In this document: piece after piece, positions 17,235 through 26,621 of the stretch | How positions within the stretch are numbered: position 1 is the stretch's first letter | Layout of the letters: every line of letters begins with the position of its first letter | Made by a program: the position numbers and the translations under genes | The notes under the pieces: generated by a model | Seen by the model: only the letters and a program-made list of their open reading frames with translations | The model's database searches: none | What the model was told of the DNA's origin: nothing | Origin: Saccharopolyspora erythraea NRRL 2338 | GTDB lineage: Bacteria > Actinomycetota > Actinomycetes > Mycobacteriales > Pseudonocardiaceae | Reading direction: 5' to 3' | DNA length: 64,000 bases | NCBI RefSeq assembly: GCF_000062885.1 | Contig: NC_009142.1 | Location: forward strand, 124,001-188,000

Positions 17235-18089
17235 GTGCCAGAACTCCCCGAGGTCGAGGCGTTGGCGCAGCACCTCCGCGACAACGCCACCGGCCGAAGC
17301 GTCGCCCGCGTCGACATCGCCTCGCTGAGCGTGCTCAAGACGGTCAGCCCGCCGTGGAGCGAGCTGCACGGCCGCACCGTCACCGGCGCCACCAGGTACG
17401 GCAAGTACCTCGACCTCGACTGCGAGGGTCTGCACCTGGTGTTCCACCTGGCCAGGGCCGGCTGGATGCGCTGGTCGGACTCGTTGTCCCCGGCCCCGCC
17501 CAAGCCGGGCAGGGGGCCGATCGCGCTGCGCGTCCACCTCGGTGGCGGCGTCGGCTTCGACCTGACCGAGGCCGGGACGCAGAAGAAGCTGTCGGCGTGG
17601 GTCGTCGAGGATCCGGCGGAGGTGCCCGGCATCGCCAAGCTCGGCCCGGACGCGCTCTCGCTCGACGTCGAAGGCCTCACCGCGGTGCTCTCCGGGCGGA
17701 CCGAGCGGATCAAGACCGTGCTCACCGACCAGTCGATGATCGCGGGCATCGGCAACGCCTACTCCGACGAGATCCTGCACGCCGCCAAGCTCTCGCCCTA
17801 CGCGACCGCGGGCAGGCTCGACGCCGACGCGGTCGAGCGCCTGCACGCCACGATGCGGGAGATCCTGACCGACGCCGTGGAGCGGTCGCTGAAGCAGGAC
17901 GCGGCCAGGCTCAAGGCCGAGAAGCGTTCCGGCATGCGCGTCCACGGCCGGACCGGGCTGCCGTGCCCGGTGTGCGGGGACAAGGTGCGCGAGGTGTCCT
18001 TCGCCGACCGGTCGCTGCAGTACTGCGCCACCTGCCAGACCGGAGGCAGACCGCTGGCGGACCGGCGGCTCTCCCGGCTCCTGAAATGA
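17235..18089 (+). CDS. Fpg/Nei-family DNA glycosylase
   Basis: Base-excision repair enzyme, 284 aa. After start-Met removal the N-terminus is PELPEVEAL, giving the catalytic Pro and adjacent Glu. RYGKYLDLDCEG carries the conserved Lys of the beta-hairpin region. The helix-two-turn-helix region contains QSMIAGIGNAYSDEIL. The C-terminal zinc finger is CPVC-x16-CATC. I start at GTG 17235 so that Pro is residue 2; the open frame extends six codons further. The enzyme removes oxidised purines or pyrimidines and nicks the strand; whether it is closer to MutM or Nei cannot be fixed by eye. It stands alone. Confidence 0.95.
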   Translation: MPELPEVEALAQHLRDNATGRSVARVDIASLSVLKTVSPPWSELHGRTVTGATRYGKYLDLDCEGLHLVFHLARAGWMRWSDSLSPAPPKPGRGPIALRVHLGGGVGFDLTEAGTQKKLSAWVVEDPAEVPGIAKLGPDALSLDVEGLTAVLSGRTERIKTVLTDQSMIAGIGNAYSDEILHAAKLSPYATAGRLDADAVERLHATMREILTDAVERSLKQDAARLKAEKRSGMRVHGRTGLPCPVCGDKVREVSFADRSLQYCATCQTGGRPLADRRLSRLLK

Positions 18090-18221
18090 CTTGTCCACAG
18101 GCTGTGGACAAGTCGGCGAGTTGTACACAGGCCGTTCCACCAGGTCACCCGAACCGGTTCCGCTGAACGGAAGTAACGGGTACCGCTCACCGATGGAACG
18201 AGTGCACTGAGCGTAGCCGCC

Positions 18222-19502
18222 TTGATTCCCGGAGTGTCGAACCCCAACATTGATGTTGTGCCGGAGCTTCTGACTGAGCGGACGGTGCTGACCACGCTCG
18301 CCGCGCTAGCCGTGCTCGCGATGTTCGTGATGCTGTGCCGGTCGCGACGGGTGAGCACCTCGGTCGAGGACGCCACGCTCGCGGCCCTGCACCAGGTGAC
18401 CAGCGCCGCGCCGCACTTGCGGGCGGGGCTGACGCAGGAATCCGCGGACCAGACCGCGCCGCACCTGCGCGCCCTGCTGGGGTGCATCGCGGTCGGCGTG
18501 GTCGACGCCGAGGGCACGCTGCTCAGCTGGGACGGCGAGGCCAACCACCACTACGGGGGACTGCGCACCCGGATCGAGCAGGTGCTGCGCACCGGCAAGC
18601 GCGAGTACGTCGACCACGGCGAGGTGGCGTGCGAGCAGCGGCCGTGCGTGATGCGGCACGCCGTGGTGGTGCCGCTGGAGGTGGAGGGGGAGAACCGGGG
18701 CGCGCTGGTGATCATCTCCGCCGGAGACCGCAGGCGCCTGCTGCGCGCCGCGGGCGAGGTGGCCAACCACGTGTCCACGCAGCTCGAACTGGCCGAGCTC
18801 CAGGAGTCCAAGGAGCGGCTGGCGCGGGCCGAGGTCCGGGCGCTGCGGGCGCAGATCTCGCCGCACTTCATCTACAACGCGCTCAACACCATCTCCTCGC
18901 AGATCCGCAACGACCCCGAGCAGGCGCGGGACCTGCTCCAGGAGTTCGCCGACTTCACCCGCTACTCGTTCCGGACCAGCGGCCTCTACACCACGCTGGC
19001 CGACGAGATCCGCAACATCGACCGGTACCTGACGCTGGAGCGCGCCCGCTTCGGCCCCGACCGGCTCAAGGTGCAGCTCAAGATCGCCCCGGAGGTCCTT
19101 CCGGTGGTGGTGCCGTTCCTGGCGTTGCAGCCGCTGGTCGAGAACGCGGTGCGGCACGGCCTGGCCAACAAGCCCGGTGGCGGCACGGTCTCGGTGATCG
19201 CCGAGGACAACGGGGTGGAGGCGCTGATCAGCGTCGACGACGACGGCATCGGCATGAACCCGGAACGGCTGGACGCCGAGCTCGCCGACGCGCACCTGAC
19301 CGGCGCGCACGTCGGCCTGGGCAACATCAACAACCGGATGCGCGCAACCTTCGGCAACGACTACGGCCTGGTCGTGGAGACCGAGGAGGGCGCGGGCATG
19401 AAGGTGATCATGCGCGTGCCGAAGTTCGCGCCCGGGGTGCGCCCGGTACCCGCGCAGGCGATCGAAGAGCCCTCGGTCGGGCTGGCGGCCGGACCGCAGT
19501 AG
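18222..19502 (+). CDS. LytS-type sensor histidine kinase
   Basis: Membrane kinase of about 426 aa. One N-terminal TM (about 22-40) precedes a GAF-like domain (residues about 80-180) with GCIAVGVVDAEGTLLSWDGE. The His_kinase domain (PF06580) has the phosphorylated His at about 215 in QISPHFIYNALNTISSQIRN. The HATPase has LQPLVENAVRHGL and GLGNINNRM. Its regulator is the LytTR protein at 20878, two genes down, with an S49 peptidase between. The start is uncertain: TTG 18222, or GTG at 18234 or 18258. Context with acetate-type symporters suggests it controls carboxylate uptake; the ligand is not known. Confidence 0.92.
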   Translation: MIPGVSNPNIDVVPELLTERTVLTTLAALAVLAMFVMLCRSRRVSTSVEDATLAALHQVTSAAPHLRAGLTQESADQTAPHLRALLGCIAVGVVDAEGTLLSWDGEANHHYGGLRTRIEQVLRTGKREYVDHGEVACEQRPCVMRHAVVVPLEVEGENRGALVIISAGDRRRLLRAAGEVANHVSTQLELAELQESKERLARAEVRALRAQISPHFIYNALNTISSQIRNDPEQARDLLQEFADFTRYSFRTSGLYTTLADEIRNIDRYLTLERARFGPDRLKVQLKIAPEVLPVVVPFLALQPLVENAVRHGLANKPGGGTVSVIAEDNGVEALISVDDDGIGMNPERLDAELADAHLTGAHVGLGNINNRMRATFGNDYGLVVETEEGAGMKVIMRVPKFAPGVRPVPAQAIEEPSVGLAAGPQ

Positions 19503-19527
19503 GAGCGGCCAGGACCAGCCACCGGCG

Positions 19528-19630
19528 ATCGCCGAGCCGCACCGACGGCCGAGCCGTACGGACCGCTGAGCTGCACCGACCGCCGAGCCGGTGGTGCCGC
19601 AGCCCCGACGCCGGCCGCCGAGCCGTCACC
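19528..19630. repeat. Degenerate GCCGAGCCG-rich intergenic repeats
   Basis: Between 19503 and 19709 the sequence repeats GCCGAGCCG, CACCGAC and related units five or more times with irregular 20-45-base spacing. No open frame here looks coding. It may be simple-sequence expansion. Confidence 0.5.
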
Positions 19631-19709
19631 GACGGGCAGAGCCCGCGGTGCCGCGGGCCGTCCTGCCCAGGTAGCGGCCAGGTCGCCGCGGAGCCGGTAA
19701 CGTCGAAGC

Positions 19710-20606
19710 ATGAACGACAAGGCGCCGCAGAAGTTCACCGACCTGCTGAGTGAGAAGTTGTCCGCGAAGCTGCCCGGCAAGCTCGGCGAGAAGGCCGAGC
19801 GCGGTCCGGTGGTGGCGGTGGTCAAGCTGCACGGCGTGATCACGCCGACGCCGTCGCCGGTCAGCCGCAGCACGATCTCGGCCCAGACCACCGAGTCCGC
19901 CCTGACGCGCGCCTTCGGCCACGACCGGCTGTCGGCGGTGGTCCTCTCGATCAACTCGCCCGGCGGTGCGCCGACGCAGTCGGCGCTGGTCGCCGACCGC
20001 ATCCGCGAGCTGGCCGACGAGAAGAAGGTGCCGGTGCTGGCCTTCTGCGAGGACGTCGCGGCCTCCGGCGGTTACTGGCTGGCCTGCGCGGCCGACGAGA
20101 TCCACGCGCACCAGACCTCGATGGTCGGCTCGGTCGGCGTGGTGAGCGCGACCTTCGGCTTCAACGGCCTGCTCGATCGCTTCGGCGTCGAGCGCCGCGT
20201 GTACACCGCGGGCGACCACAAGGTGCGGCTCGACCCGTTCAGCCCGGAGAAGGAAGACGACGTGCGGTGGCTGCACGGGCTGCAGGCCGAGCTGCACGAC
20301 CAGTTCCAGCAGTGGGTTCGCGACCGCCGCGGCGAGCGGTTGAAGGGCACCGACGAGGAGCTGTTCTCCGGCGAGGTCTACAGCGGCGCGAAGGCGCTGG
20401 AGCTCGGACTGGTCGACGGTGTCGGCTCGCTGCGCGGGATCGTGCGCCGGAAGTTCCCCGACGCGCACCTGGTCACCGTGGAGCCGCGCAAGCCGCTGCT
20501 GGCGAAGCTGGGCGTCGGTTCCCCGGCGTCGGCCCGCCTCGGCGGAGTCGGTGCCGTGGTGGAGGCGCTGGAACACCGCGCGATGTGGTCGCGGTTCGGC
20601 CTGTAG
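19710..20606 (+). CDS. S49-family serine protease (SppA/SohB-like)
   Basis: Member of the signal-peptide-peptidase family, 298 aa. The core shows VVLSINSPGGAPTQSALVADRIREL, then the nucleophile region EDVAASGGYWLACAADEI with Ser at about 119. SMVGSVGVVSATFGFNG follows, and then the catalytic Lys at about 171 in TAGDHKVRLDPF. This matches the Ser-Lys dyad of archaeal and Bacillus-type SppA. There is no obvious N-terminal TM, only a charged amphipathic leader with three LLSEKLSAKLPGKLGEKAE-like heptads, so it may be a peripheral or soluble form. It separates the kinase (18222) from its likely regulator (20878), all on one strand, with gaps of about 200-270 bases. Confidence 0.92.
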   Translation: MNDKAPQKFTDLLSEKLSAKLPGKLGEKAERGPVVAVVKLHGVITPTPSPVSRSTISAQTTESALTRAFGHDRLSAVVLSINSPGGAPTQSALVADRIRELADEKKVPVLAFCEDVAASGGYWLACAADEIHAHQTSMVGSVGVVSATFGFNGLLDRFGVERRVYTAGDHKVRLDPFSPEKEDDVRWLHGLQAELHDQFQQWVRDRRGERLKGTDEELFSGEVYSGAKALELGLVDGVGSLRGIVRRKFPDAHLVTVEPRKPLLAKLGVGSPASARLGGVGAVVEALEHRAMWSRFGL

Positions 20607-20877
20607 AGGTTTCCCGCGGCTGGTACCGGAAGCGGGAGTGAGGCCCCCAGGACCTGCACGCTCCGCACACGCGTACGTTATAGCACCAGTCGTGATTCAT
20701 CTCACTTGCCGTGGATTTCGCCGGGGCCGCTGCCGGTCCGCCCGGCGCGAAGATGACGGGGTGCGCTTCTTCGCGTGTCGGGCGCCGGGGCGGACGCCGA
20801 CGCGGGAGTGCTGAAGCTCGACGCCGACATTCGACCGTGGACAGTGCGCCCCCGGCGCGGCAGGATATGGCGTTACA

Positions 20878-21720
20878 GTGAGTATTCGACAGAGCTCCTC
20901 CGGTCTTGTCGTGCTGGCCGTCGATGACGAGATGGCCGGCCTGGACGAGATGAAGTACCTGCTCGGCAACAATCCGCGCGTCGGCAGGGTGCTTACCGCC
21001 TTCGACGCCGCGGAAGCGCTGCGCCTGCTGCGCAGCGACGACCCGGAGCTGCGCGGCAGACGCGACCAGGACGAGTCCATCGTGGACGCGGTGTTCGCCG
21101 ACGTGTCGATGCCCGGGCTCAGCGGCATGGAACTGGCCAGGGTGCTGCAGGCGTTCCGCAACCCGCCCGCGCTGGTGTTCATCACCGGGCACGAGGAGAA
21201 CGCGCTGGAGGCCTTCGAGGTCGGCGCGCTGGACTACATCATGAAGCCCGCCAACGCCGAGCGGGTCGACCGCGCGCTGCGCACCATCGAGCGCCGCAAG
21301 TCGCAGAACACCGCGCCCAGCCGTCCGGTCGAGGGGTCCGCCCCGGACGACGACGAGGTGATCCCCGTCGAGCTCGCGGGCACCACGAAGCTGGTGCCGC
21401 GCAAGACCGTCCGCTGGGTGGAGGCGCAGGGCGACTACGCCCGCCTGCACACCACCGACGGCTCGCACCTGGTGCGCATCCCCTTAGCCCAGCTCGAGGA
21501 ACGCTGGGCCGACGCCGGGTTCCTGCGAATCCACCGCTCGTACCTGGTGTCGCTCGGGCTGGTCAACGAGCTGCGGATGTCGTCGTCGGGGTACTCGGTG
21601 GTCCTCGGCGGCGGGCCCGCCAAGGAGCTCCCGGTCAGCAGGCGGCACACCCGCGAGCTCAAGGACCGCCTGGTCCGCGCGCCGCGCAGCGGCTGGGGGC
21701 AGCAGCCGGGGATGTCATGA
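20878..21720 (+). CDS. LytTR-family response regulator
   Basis: Response regulator of 280 aa. The receiver domain has DDE near residues 16-18, phospho-acceptor D75 in FADVSMPG and K123 in DYIMKPAN. An acidic linker is followed by a LytTR DNA-binding domain (about 160-265): KLVPRKTVRWVEAQGDYARL, FLRIHRSYLVSLGLVNEL and ELPVSRRHTRELKDRL. It pairs with the LytS-type kinase at 18222. The stop overlaps the ATG of the small membrane protein (ATGA at 21717), which leads into a symporter gene, so the regulator is co-expressed with its probable target transport genes. GTG start. Confidence 0.94.
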   Translation: MSIRQSSSGLVVLAVDDEMAGLDEMKYLLGNNPRVGRVLTAFDAAEALRLLRSDDPELRGRRDQDESIVDAVFADVSMPGLSGMELARVLQAFRNPPALVFITGHEENALEAFEVGALDYIMKPANAERVDRALRTIERRKSQNTAPSRPVEGSAPDDDEVIPVELAGTTKLVPRKTVRWVEAQGDYARLHTTDGSHLVRIPLAQLEERWADAGFLRIHRSYLVSLGLVNELRMSSSGYSVVLGGGPAKELPVSRRHTRELKDRLVRAPRSGWGQQPGMS

Positions 21721-22127
21721 GCCGCGACCACGGTTTCGAGATCCGGGCGCGCGGCGAGTCGACCCGTCCGCCGCGCAGGCGCCGCGTGGTGCTGGCCGAC
21801 AGCAAGCGGCGGACGCGCCAGGTCGCGCGCACGATGATGGAGCTGGAGGAGCAGACCAGCGTCGGCGAGTTCCTGGTCCGGCACCTGATGAAAGTGCAGA
21901 TGCGCAGCGCTCTGCTGCTCGCCGGGTTCGCGCTGCTGGTGCTGCTCAGCCTGCCCGCGCTGTTCTACGCGCTGCCCTCGCTGGGTGACACCGTCTGGTT
22001 CGGCATGCACGTGTCGTGGCTGGTCCTCGGGGTGCTGCCGTACCCGTTCCTGGTGCTGGTCGGGTACCTGTGCGTGCGCGTGGCCGAGCGGCACGAGCGC
22101 GACTTCATCCACATGGTCGAGCAGTAG
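21717..22127 (+). CDS. Small two-TM protein preceding the first symporter
   Basis: Protein of 136 aa. A basic N-terminal half contains EEQTSVGEFLVRHLMKVQMR, followed by two TM segments (about 61-82 and 96-118) and the tail VRVAERHERDFIHMVEQ. It has the layout and position of DUF485-type partners of acetate/cation symporters but a different sequence; DUF4212-like proteins pair in the same way. It overlaps the regulator stop (ATGA) and precedes the symporter start by 79 bases, so it is very likely in one operon. It probably assists or is a subunit of the symporter; that is inference from arrangement. Confidence 0.85.
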   Translation: MSRDHGFEIRARGESTRPPRRRRVVLADSKRRTRQVARTMMELEEQTSVGEFLVRHLMKVQMRSALLLAGFALLVLLSLPALFYALPSLGDTVWFGMHVSWLVLGVLPYPFLVLVGYLCVRVAERHERDFIHMVEQ

Positions 22128-22205
22128 CCGGGCGGCACCGTTGGAGATCTCGAAGTTGGCCGCCGGCGGCCCGCCCGGCGCGCGGCAGGAGGCGGCTGCG
22201 GCGCG

Positions 22206-23963
22206 ATGAGTTCGAGCATCTGGGCGCTGTCCGGCATCGGCGTCATCGCCGCCGCCACCTTCGGCATCGGGTTCTGGGGCGCCCGCAACGCCCGCGCCAC
22301 CTCCGACTTCCTCGCGGCCCGGCAGTCGGTGCGCGAGGAGCGCAACGCCGCCGCGATCTCCGGCGAGTACCTGTCGGCCGCGTCCTTCCTCGGCATCGCG
22401 GGGCTGGTGCTCAAGGAGGGGGTCGACGCGCTGTGGTACCCGATCGGCTTCGCCGCGGGATACCTGGCGCTGATGCTGTTCGTGGCGGCTCCGCTGCGCC
22501 GCTCCGGCGCCTACACGCTGCCCGACTTCGCCGAGGAGCGGCTGGACTCGCTGCCGCTGCGGTGGTTGTCGACGGCGCTGGTGGTGCTGATCGGCTGGCT
22601 CTACCTGGTCCCGCAGATGCAGGCGGCCGGGCTGACGCTGTCGTCGGTCACCGGGCACCCGTACTGGGTGGGAGTCCTCGCGGTCACCGGGCTCGTGCTG
22701 GTCAGCGCACTCAGCGGCGGCATGCGCGCGGTGACGCTGGTGCAGGCCTTCCAGTACTGGGTGAAGCTCTTCGCGATCACGCTGCCCGCGTTCGTGCTGT
22801 TCTTCGTGTTCATGACCGGCGACGCCCAGCACCAGCGCGCGCTGGACTCGCCCGCGCCGCCGGTCTTCGAGCGCGACACCGCGGTCCACTTCGAGACCGA
22901 CGTGCGGCTGCGCGTCGACGAACCGGTGTGGGTGCAGGTCGTCGGTGCGGAGCACGGAACCGTCTACATGCGACCCGGCGAGCACCCGGTCTCCACCGGC
23001 GTGGTGCTGCGCTTCCCGGCGGGTTCGCCGGTTCCGGTCGTCGACGACGCCGAGCCCGACAACGCGTCGTGGCTGCGGCCCCAGGACGGCGGCATCCGCG
23101 GCCTGGTGGAGACCTACTCGGTGATCATGGCGACCTTCCTGGGCACCATGGGCCTGCCGCACGTGCTCGCCCGCTTCTACTCCAACCCCAACGGGCAGGG
23201 CGCGCGGCGGACCACGTTGTACGTGCTCGCGCTGCTGGGCGCCTTCTACCTGTTCCCGACGGTGTTCGGGCTGCTGTCGCGGTTCTACGTCCCGATGTTG
23301 CTGGTCACCGGGGAGACCGATGCGGCGGTGCTGCTGCTCCCGCACCTGATGCTGGGCAACTGGCTGGGCGGATTGCTCGGGGCGGTCACCGCGGCGGGTG
23401 CGTTCGCGGCGTTCCTGTCCACCTCGTCGGGCCTGCTGGTGAGCGTTGCCGGGGTGCTGTCGGCCGACGTGTTGCGCGGCAGGGCGGTCGACGTGCGCCT
23501 GGTGATGGTCGTGTCCTGCGTGCTGCCGACGCTGCTGGCGTTGCGCATGTCCGACCAGGACATCACCCAGAGCGTGGGACTGGCGTTCGCGATGGCCGCC
23601 TCGACCTTCTGCCCGATGCTGGTGCTGGGCATCTGGTGGCGCGGCCTGACCGCGGCGGGTGCGGCTGCGGGTCTGGTGACCGGTGGCGGGCTGGTGCTGG
23701 TGGCGGTCGTGGTGAGCATGCTGACCGGCGACGACGGGAGCTGGGTGTCGGCGCTGAGCTGGCAGCCCGCCGTGGTCACGGTGCCGGTCGCCTTCCTGGT
23801 GACCTGGGGAGTCAGCCGCGCGACGCGGCGGCGGGTGCCCGCGGGCGTGTCGCGGGTGATGCTGCGGATGCACGCCCCGGACCGGCTCGGGTTCATCGAC
23901 GACCGGACGTCGGTGCGGGGCGTGCCGCAGGAGCCGAAGACGGGCAGGCACCTGCGCGAGTGA
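22206..23963 (+). CDS. Sodium:solute symporter family protein (acetate/carboxylate type)
   Basis: Inner-membrane SSS-family transporter of 585 aa, about 13 TM segments. The family core is visible: [82 protein letters not shown] and FAAFLSTSSGLLVSVAGVLS. Compared with the second symporter at 24922 it has an inserted soluble loop of about 80 residues (about 210-295, rich in Asp, Glu and Pro) after TM6. The likely role is cation-coupled uptake of a short monocarboxylate; the exact substrate is unknown. It lies directly downstream of the LytTR regulator and the small partner protein. Confidence 0.93.
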   Translation: MSSSIWALSGIGVIAAATFGIGFWGARNARATSDFLAARQSVREERNAAAISGEYLSAASFLGIAGLVLKEGVDALWYPIGFAAGYLALMLFVAAPLRRSGAYTLPDFAEERLDSLPLRWLSTALVVLIGWLYLVPQMQAAGLTLSSVTGHPYWVGVLAVTGLVLVSALSGGMRAVTLVQAFQYWVKLFAITLPAFVLFFVFMTGDAQHQRALDSPAPPVFERDTAVHFETDVRLRVDEPVWVQVVGAEHGTVYMRPGEHPVSTGVVLRFPAGSPVPVVDDAEPDNASWLRPQDGGIRGLVETYSVIMATFLGTMGLPHVLARFYSNPNGQGARRTTLYVLALLGAFYLFPTVFGLLSRFYVPMLLVTGETDAAVLLLPHLMLGNWLGGLLGAVTAAGAFAAFLSTSSGLLVSVAGVLSADVLRGRAVDVRLVMVVSCVLPTLLALRMSDQDITQSVGLAFAMAASTFCPMLVLGIWWRGLTAAGAAAGLVTGGGLVLVAVVVSMLTGDDGSWVSALSWQPAVVTVPVAFLVTWGVSRATRRRVPAGVSRVMLRMHAPDRLGFIDDRTSVRGVPQEPKTGRHLRE

Positions 23964-24253
23964 TCACGACCGGGAAGTCCTCTTAGGGCTGAACGGGTGA
24001 AAACGGACTCCGATTCGTTTGCAGTTCGTGATGCGAACCACCGGTTAACGCCGGGATTCCCACGGTTTACCGCATTCGGGCCACTTTCGGTGCGTGTCGG
24101 CGGGGAAGTCGATCTTCACACGATCGTTAGAGGCTGTACCCCTGAACGGGTCTTCACATAGCCGACTGATCTACGTAGCGTTCCCGCGTTGAACGATTTT
24201 CCGGCTCTGTGCAACCCCGCGGACGGAGCCGGTTCAATGTTGAAGGGAGCGCC

Positions 24254-24925
24254 GTGAGCACCACGGACCACCCGTCCGGGTCCGGGTCCGGTATCGACGC
24301 CGAAACCTGGGCCTCCGCGCAAAGCAGCCCCGAGTTCAAAGCCTTACGGCGCCGGCTGCGCAACTTCGTCTTCCCGGTATCGGCGCTGTTCCTGGCTTGG
24401 TACTTGGTCTACGTGTTGCTCGCCGACTACGCGCACGGCTTCATGAGCATCAAGCTGATCGGCAACGTCAACGTCGGGCTGGTGCTGGGCCTGCTCCAGT
24501 TCGTGTCGACGTTCGTCATCACCACCCTGTACGTCCGCTACGCCAACCGCCACCTCGACCCGGTGTCGGAGGAGATCCGCAACAGCGTCGAGAGCAGCGT
24601 CGACAGCAACTCCGACAGCAACTCCGACAGCGACAGCGACAGCAACTCCGACAGCGACAGCGACAGCAACTCCGACAGCGACAGCGACTCCGAGGGCGAC
24701 GCCGACGTCGACAGCGACGTCGAGAGCGACTCCGAGGGCGACTCCGACAGCGAGAGCGACTCCGACAGCGACGTCGAGAGCAAGTCCGACAGCGACTCCG
24801 ACAGCGAGAGCGACTCCGACAGCGACGTCGAGAGCAAGTCCGAGACCGACTCCGACAGCGACTCCGACAGCGACAGCGACGCCGACAGCAAGTCCGCCAG
24901 CAGTGCCGAAGGAGGCAAGCCGTGA
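24254..24925 (+). CDS. DUF485 membrane protein with Ser-Asp repeat tail
   Basis: Residues about 30-110 match DUF485: [38 protein letters not shown] and [20 protein letters not shown], then [20 protein letters not shown]. These are two-TM partners encoded before ActP-type symporters. After residue about 113 the protein continues for about 110 residues of almost pure Ser-Asp (with some Glu, Val, Asn, Lys), which DUF485 proteins normally lack. Start at GTG 24254 with AAGGGAG upstream. The stop overlaps the actP-like GTG start (GTGA). In DUF485 topology both ends should be cytoplasmic, so the strongly acidic tail would sit inside the cell. Purpose unknown. Confidence 0.88.
   Translation: MSTTDHPSGSGSGIDAETWASAQSSPEFKALRRRLRNFVFPVSALFLAWYLVYVLLADYAHGFMSIKLIGNVNVGLVLGLLQFVSTFVITTLYVRYANRHLDPVSEEIRNSVESSVDSNSDSNSDSDSDSNSDSDSDSNSDSDSDSEGDADVDSDVESDSEGDSDSESDSDSDVESKSDSDSDSESDSDSDVESKSETDSDSDSDSDSDADSKSASSAEGGKP
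24591..24897 (+). repeat. Ser-Asp codon repeat tract
   Basis: GACAGC, TCCGAC and related hexamers are reiterated for about 300 bases within the DUF485 gene, including near-identical longer units (GACGTCGAGAGCAAGTCCGA at 24770 and 24824). Such tracts expand or contract by slippage and recombination, so tail length probably varies between strains. Confidence 0.9.
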
Positions 24926-26562
24926 TCGCCCTGACCTCCTCCCCGGCACTGAGCGCGCAGGTGCTCGCGCAGAGCGAGACCGCGAACAACCGCTGGCTCA
25001 ACATCGGCATCTTCGCCGTGTTCGTCGCGGTCACCATGGTGATCGTGTTCCGCGCGAGCAAGAACACCAAGACCGCGTCGGACTACTACGCCGCCGGGCG
25101 TGCGTTCACCGGTCCGCAGAACGGCATCGCCATCGCCGGTGACTACCTGTCCGCCGCGTCGTTCCTCGGCATCGCGGGCGCCATCGCCGTCTACGGCTAC
25201 GACGGCTTCCTGTACTCAATCGGCTTCCTGGTGGCGTGGCTGGTCGCGCTGCTGCTGGTCGCCGAGCTGCTGCGGAACACCGGCCGCTACACGATGGCCG
25301 ACGTGCTCAGCTTCCGGATGCGCGAGCGTCCGGTGCGCACCGCGGCGTCGCTCTCGACGCTGTCGGTGACCTTCTTCTACCTGCTGGCGCAGATGGCCGG
25401 TGCGGGCGGCCTGATCGCGCTGCTGCTGGGCATCACCGACAAGGTCGGCCAGGCCGTGGTCATCGCGGTCGTCGGCGCGCTGATGATCCTGTACGTGCTG
25501 GTCGGCGGCATGAAGGGCACCACGTGGGTGCAGATCATCAAGGCCGCGCTGCTCATCGCCGGCGCGTTCGTGATGACCCTGTGGGTCCTGGGCATGTACG
25601 GCCTCAACCTGTCGGGCCTGCTCGGCGCCGCCGCCGACGCGGCGGGCGAGAAGGTGCTGAACCCGGGTGCGCAGTACGGCAAGAGCCCGACCTCTCAGCT
25701 CGACTTCGTCTCGCTGGGCATCGCCCTGGTGCTGGGCACGGCGGGCCTGCCGCACGTGCTGATGCGCTTCTACACCGTGCCGACGGCCAAGGAGGCCCGC
25801 CGCTCGGTGGTCTGGGCGATCTGGCTGATCGGCCTGTTCTACCTGTTCACGCTGGTGCTCGGCTACGGCGCCGGTGCGCTGGTCGGGCCGAGCACGATCA
25901 AGGAGGCCCCGGGCGGGGTCAACTCGGCGGCGCCGCTGCTGGCGCTTGAGCTCGGCGGCCCGCTGCTGCTGGGCTTCATCTCGGCGGTCGCCTTCGCCAC
26001 GATCCTGGCCGTGGTCGCCGGTCTGACCATCACGGCCTCGGCGTCGTTCGCCCACGACATCTACGCCAACGTGCTGAAGAAGGGCGCGGTCGACGACAAG
26101 CAGCAGGAGGTCAAGGTCGCGCGGATCACCGCCGTGGTGATCGGCGTGGTCTCCATCCTGGGCGGCATCGCGGCCAACGGCCAGAACGTCGCCTTCCTGG
26201 TGGCGCTGGCTTTCGCGGTGGCGGCGTCGGCGAACCTGCCGACCCTGCTCTACTCGCTGTTCTGGAAGCGCTTCAACACCGCGGGCGCGCTGTGGAGCAT
26301 CTACGGCGGTCTGGCGGTGACGATCGTGCTGATCGTCTTCTCGCCCGCGGTGTCGGGCAACGACGAAGCGATGTTCCCGTCGCTGGACATCGCGTACTTC
26401 CCGCTGAAGAACCCGGGCCTGATCTCGATCCCGGTCTCGTTCCTGCTGGGCTACCTCGGAACGGTGCTGAGCAAGGAGCCGTTCAACGAGGAGAAGTACG
26501 CCGAGATGGAGGTCCGGTCGCTGACCGGTGCCGGCGCGGAGAAGGCGGGCAGCGGGCACTGA
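24922..26562 (+). CDS. actP: ActP-like cation/acetate symporter
   Basis: SSS-family symporter of 546 aa with about 13 TMs. Signature segments: [78 protein letters not shown], and the sodium-site region [20 protein letters not shown]. These match acetate permease ActP and Corynebacterium MctC-type monocarboxylate carriers. The GTG start at 24922 overlaps the DUF485 stop and has AAGGAGG six bases upstream. The N-terminal 25 residues look signal-like, as in ActP. A strong hairpin terminator follows at 26579. Uptake of acetate or another monocarboxylate is likely; regulation by the upstream LytS/LytTR pair is plausible by proximity. Confidence 0.93.
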   Translation: MIALTSSPALSAQVLAQSETANNRWLNIGIFAVFVAVTMVIVFRASKNTKTASDYYAAGRAFTGPQNGIAIAGDYLSAASFLGIAGAIAVYGYDGFLYSIGFLVAWLVALLLVAELLRNTGRYTMADVLSFRMRERPVRTAASLSTLSVTFFYLLAQMAGAGGLIALLLGITDKVGQAVVIAVVGALMILYVLVGGMKGTTWVQIIKAALLIAGAFVMTLWVLGMYGLNLSGLLGAAADAAGEKVLNPGAQYGKSPTSQLDFVSLGIALVLGTAGLPHVLMRFYTVPTAKEARRSVVWAIWLIGLFYLFTLVLGYGAGALVGPSTIKEAPGGVNSAAPLLALELGGPLLLGFISAVAFATILAVVAGLTITASASFAHDIYANVLKKGAVDDKQQEVKVARITAVVIGVVSILGGIAANGQNVAFLVALAFAVAASANLPTLLYSLFWKRFNTAGALWSIYGGLAVTIVLIVFSPAVSGNDEAMFPSLDIAYFPLKNPGLISIPVSFLLGYLGTVLSKEPFNEEKYAEMEVRSLTGAGAEKAGSGH

Positions 26563-26578
26563 TCCGCCGCGACCGCAG

Positions 26579-26616
26579 ACGAGGGCCCGTCCGGCGCACG
26601 CCGGGCGGGCCCTCGT
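26579..26616. terminator. Bidirectional terminator after the actP-like gene
   Basis: A 17-base stem with one G-T pair (26579-26595 and 26600-26616) and loop GCAC sits between the convergent actP-like gene and the small gene ending at 26622. Confidence 0.85.
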
Positions 26617-26621
26617 ACGTC

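Noticed and set aside
24591-24897. Ser-Asp tract as a surface adhesin of the ClfA/Sdr type
   Set aside because: There is no signal peptide, ligand-binding domain or sorting signal; the tract is attached to a two-TM DUF485 protein.
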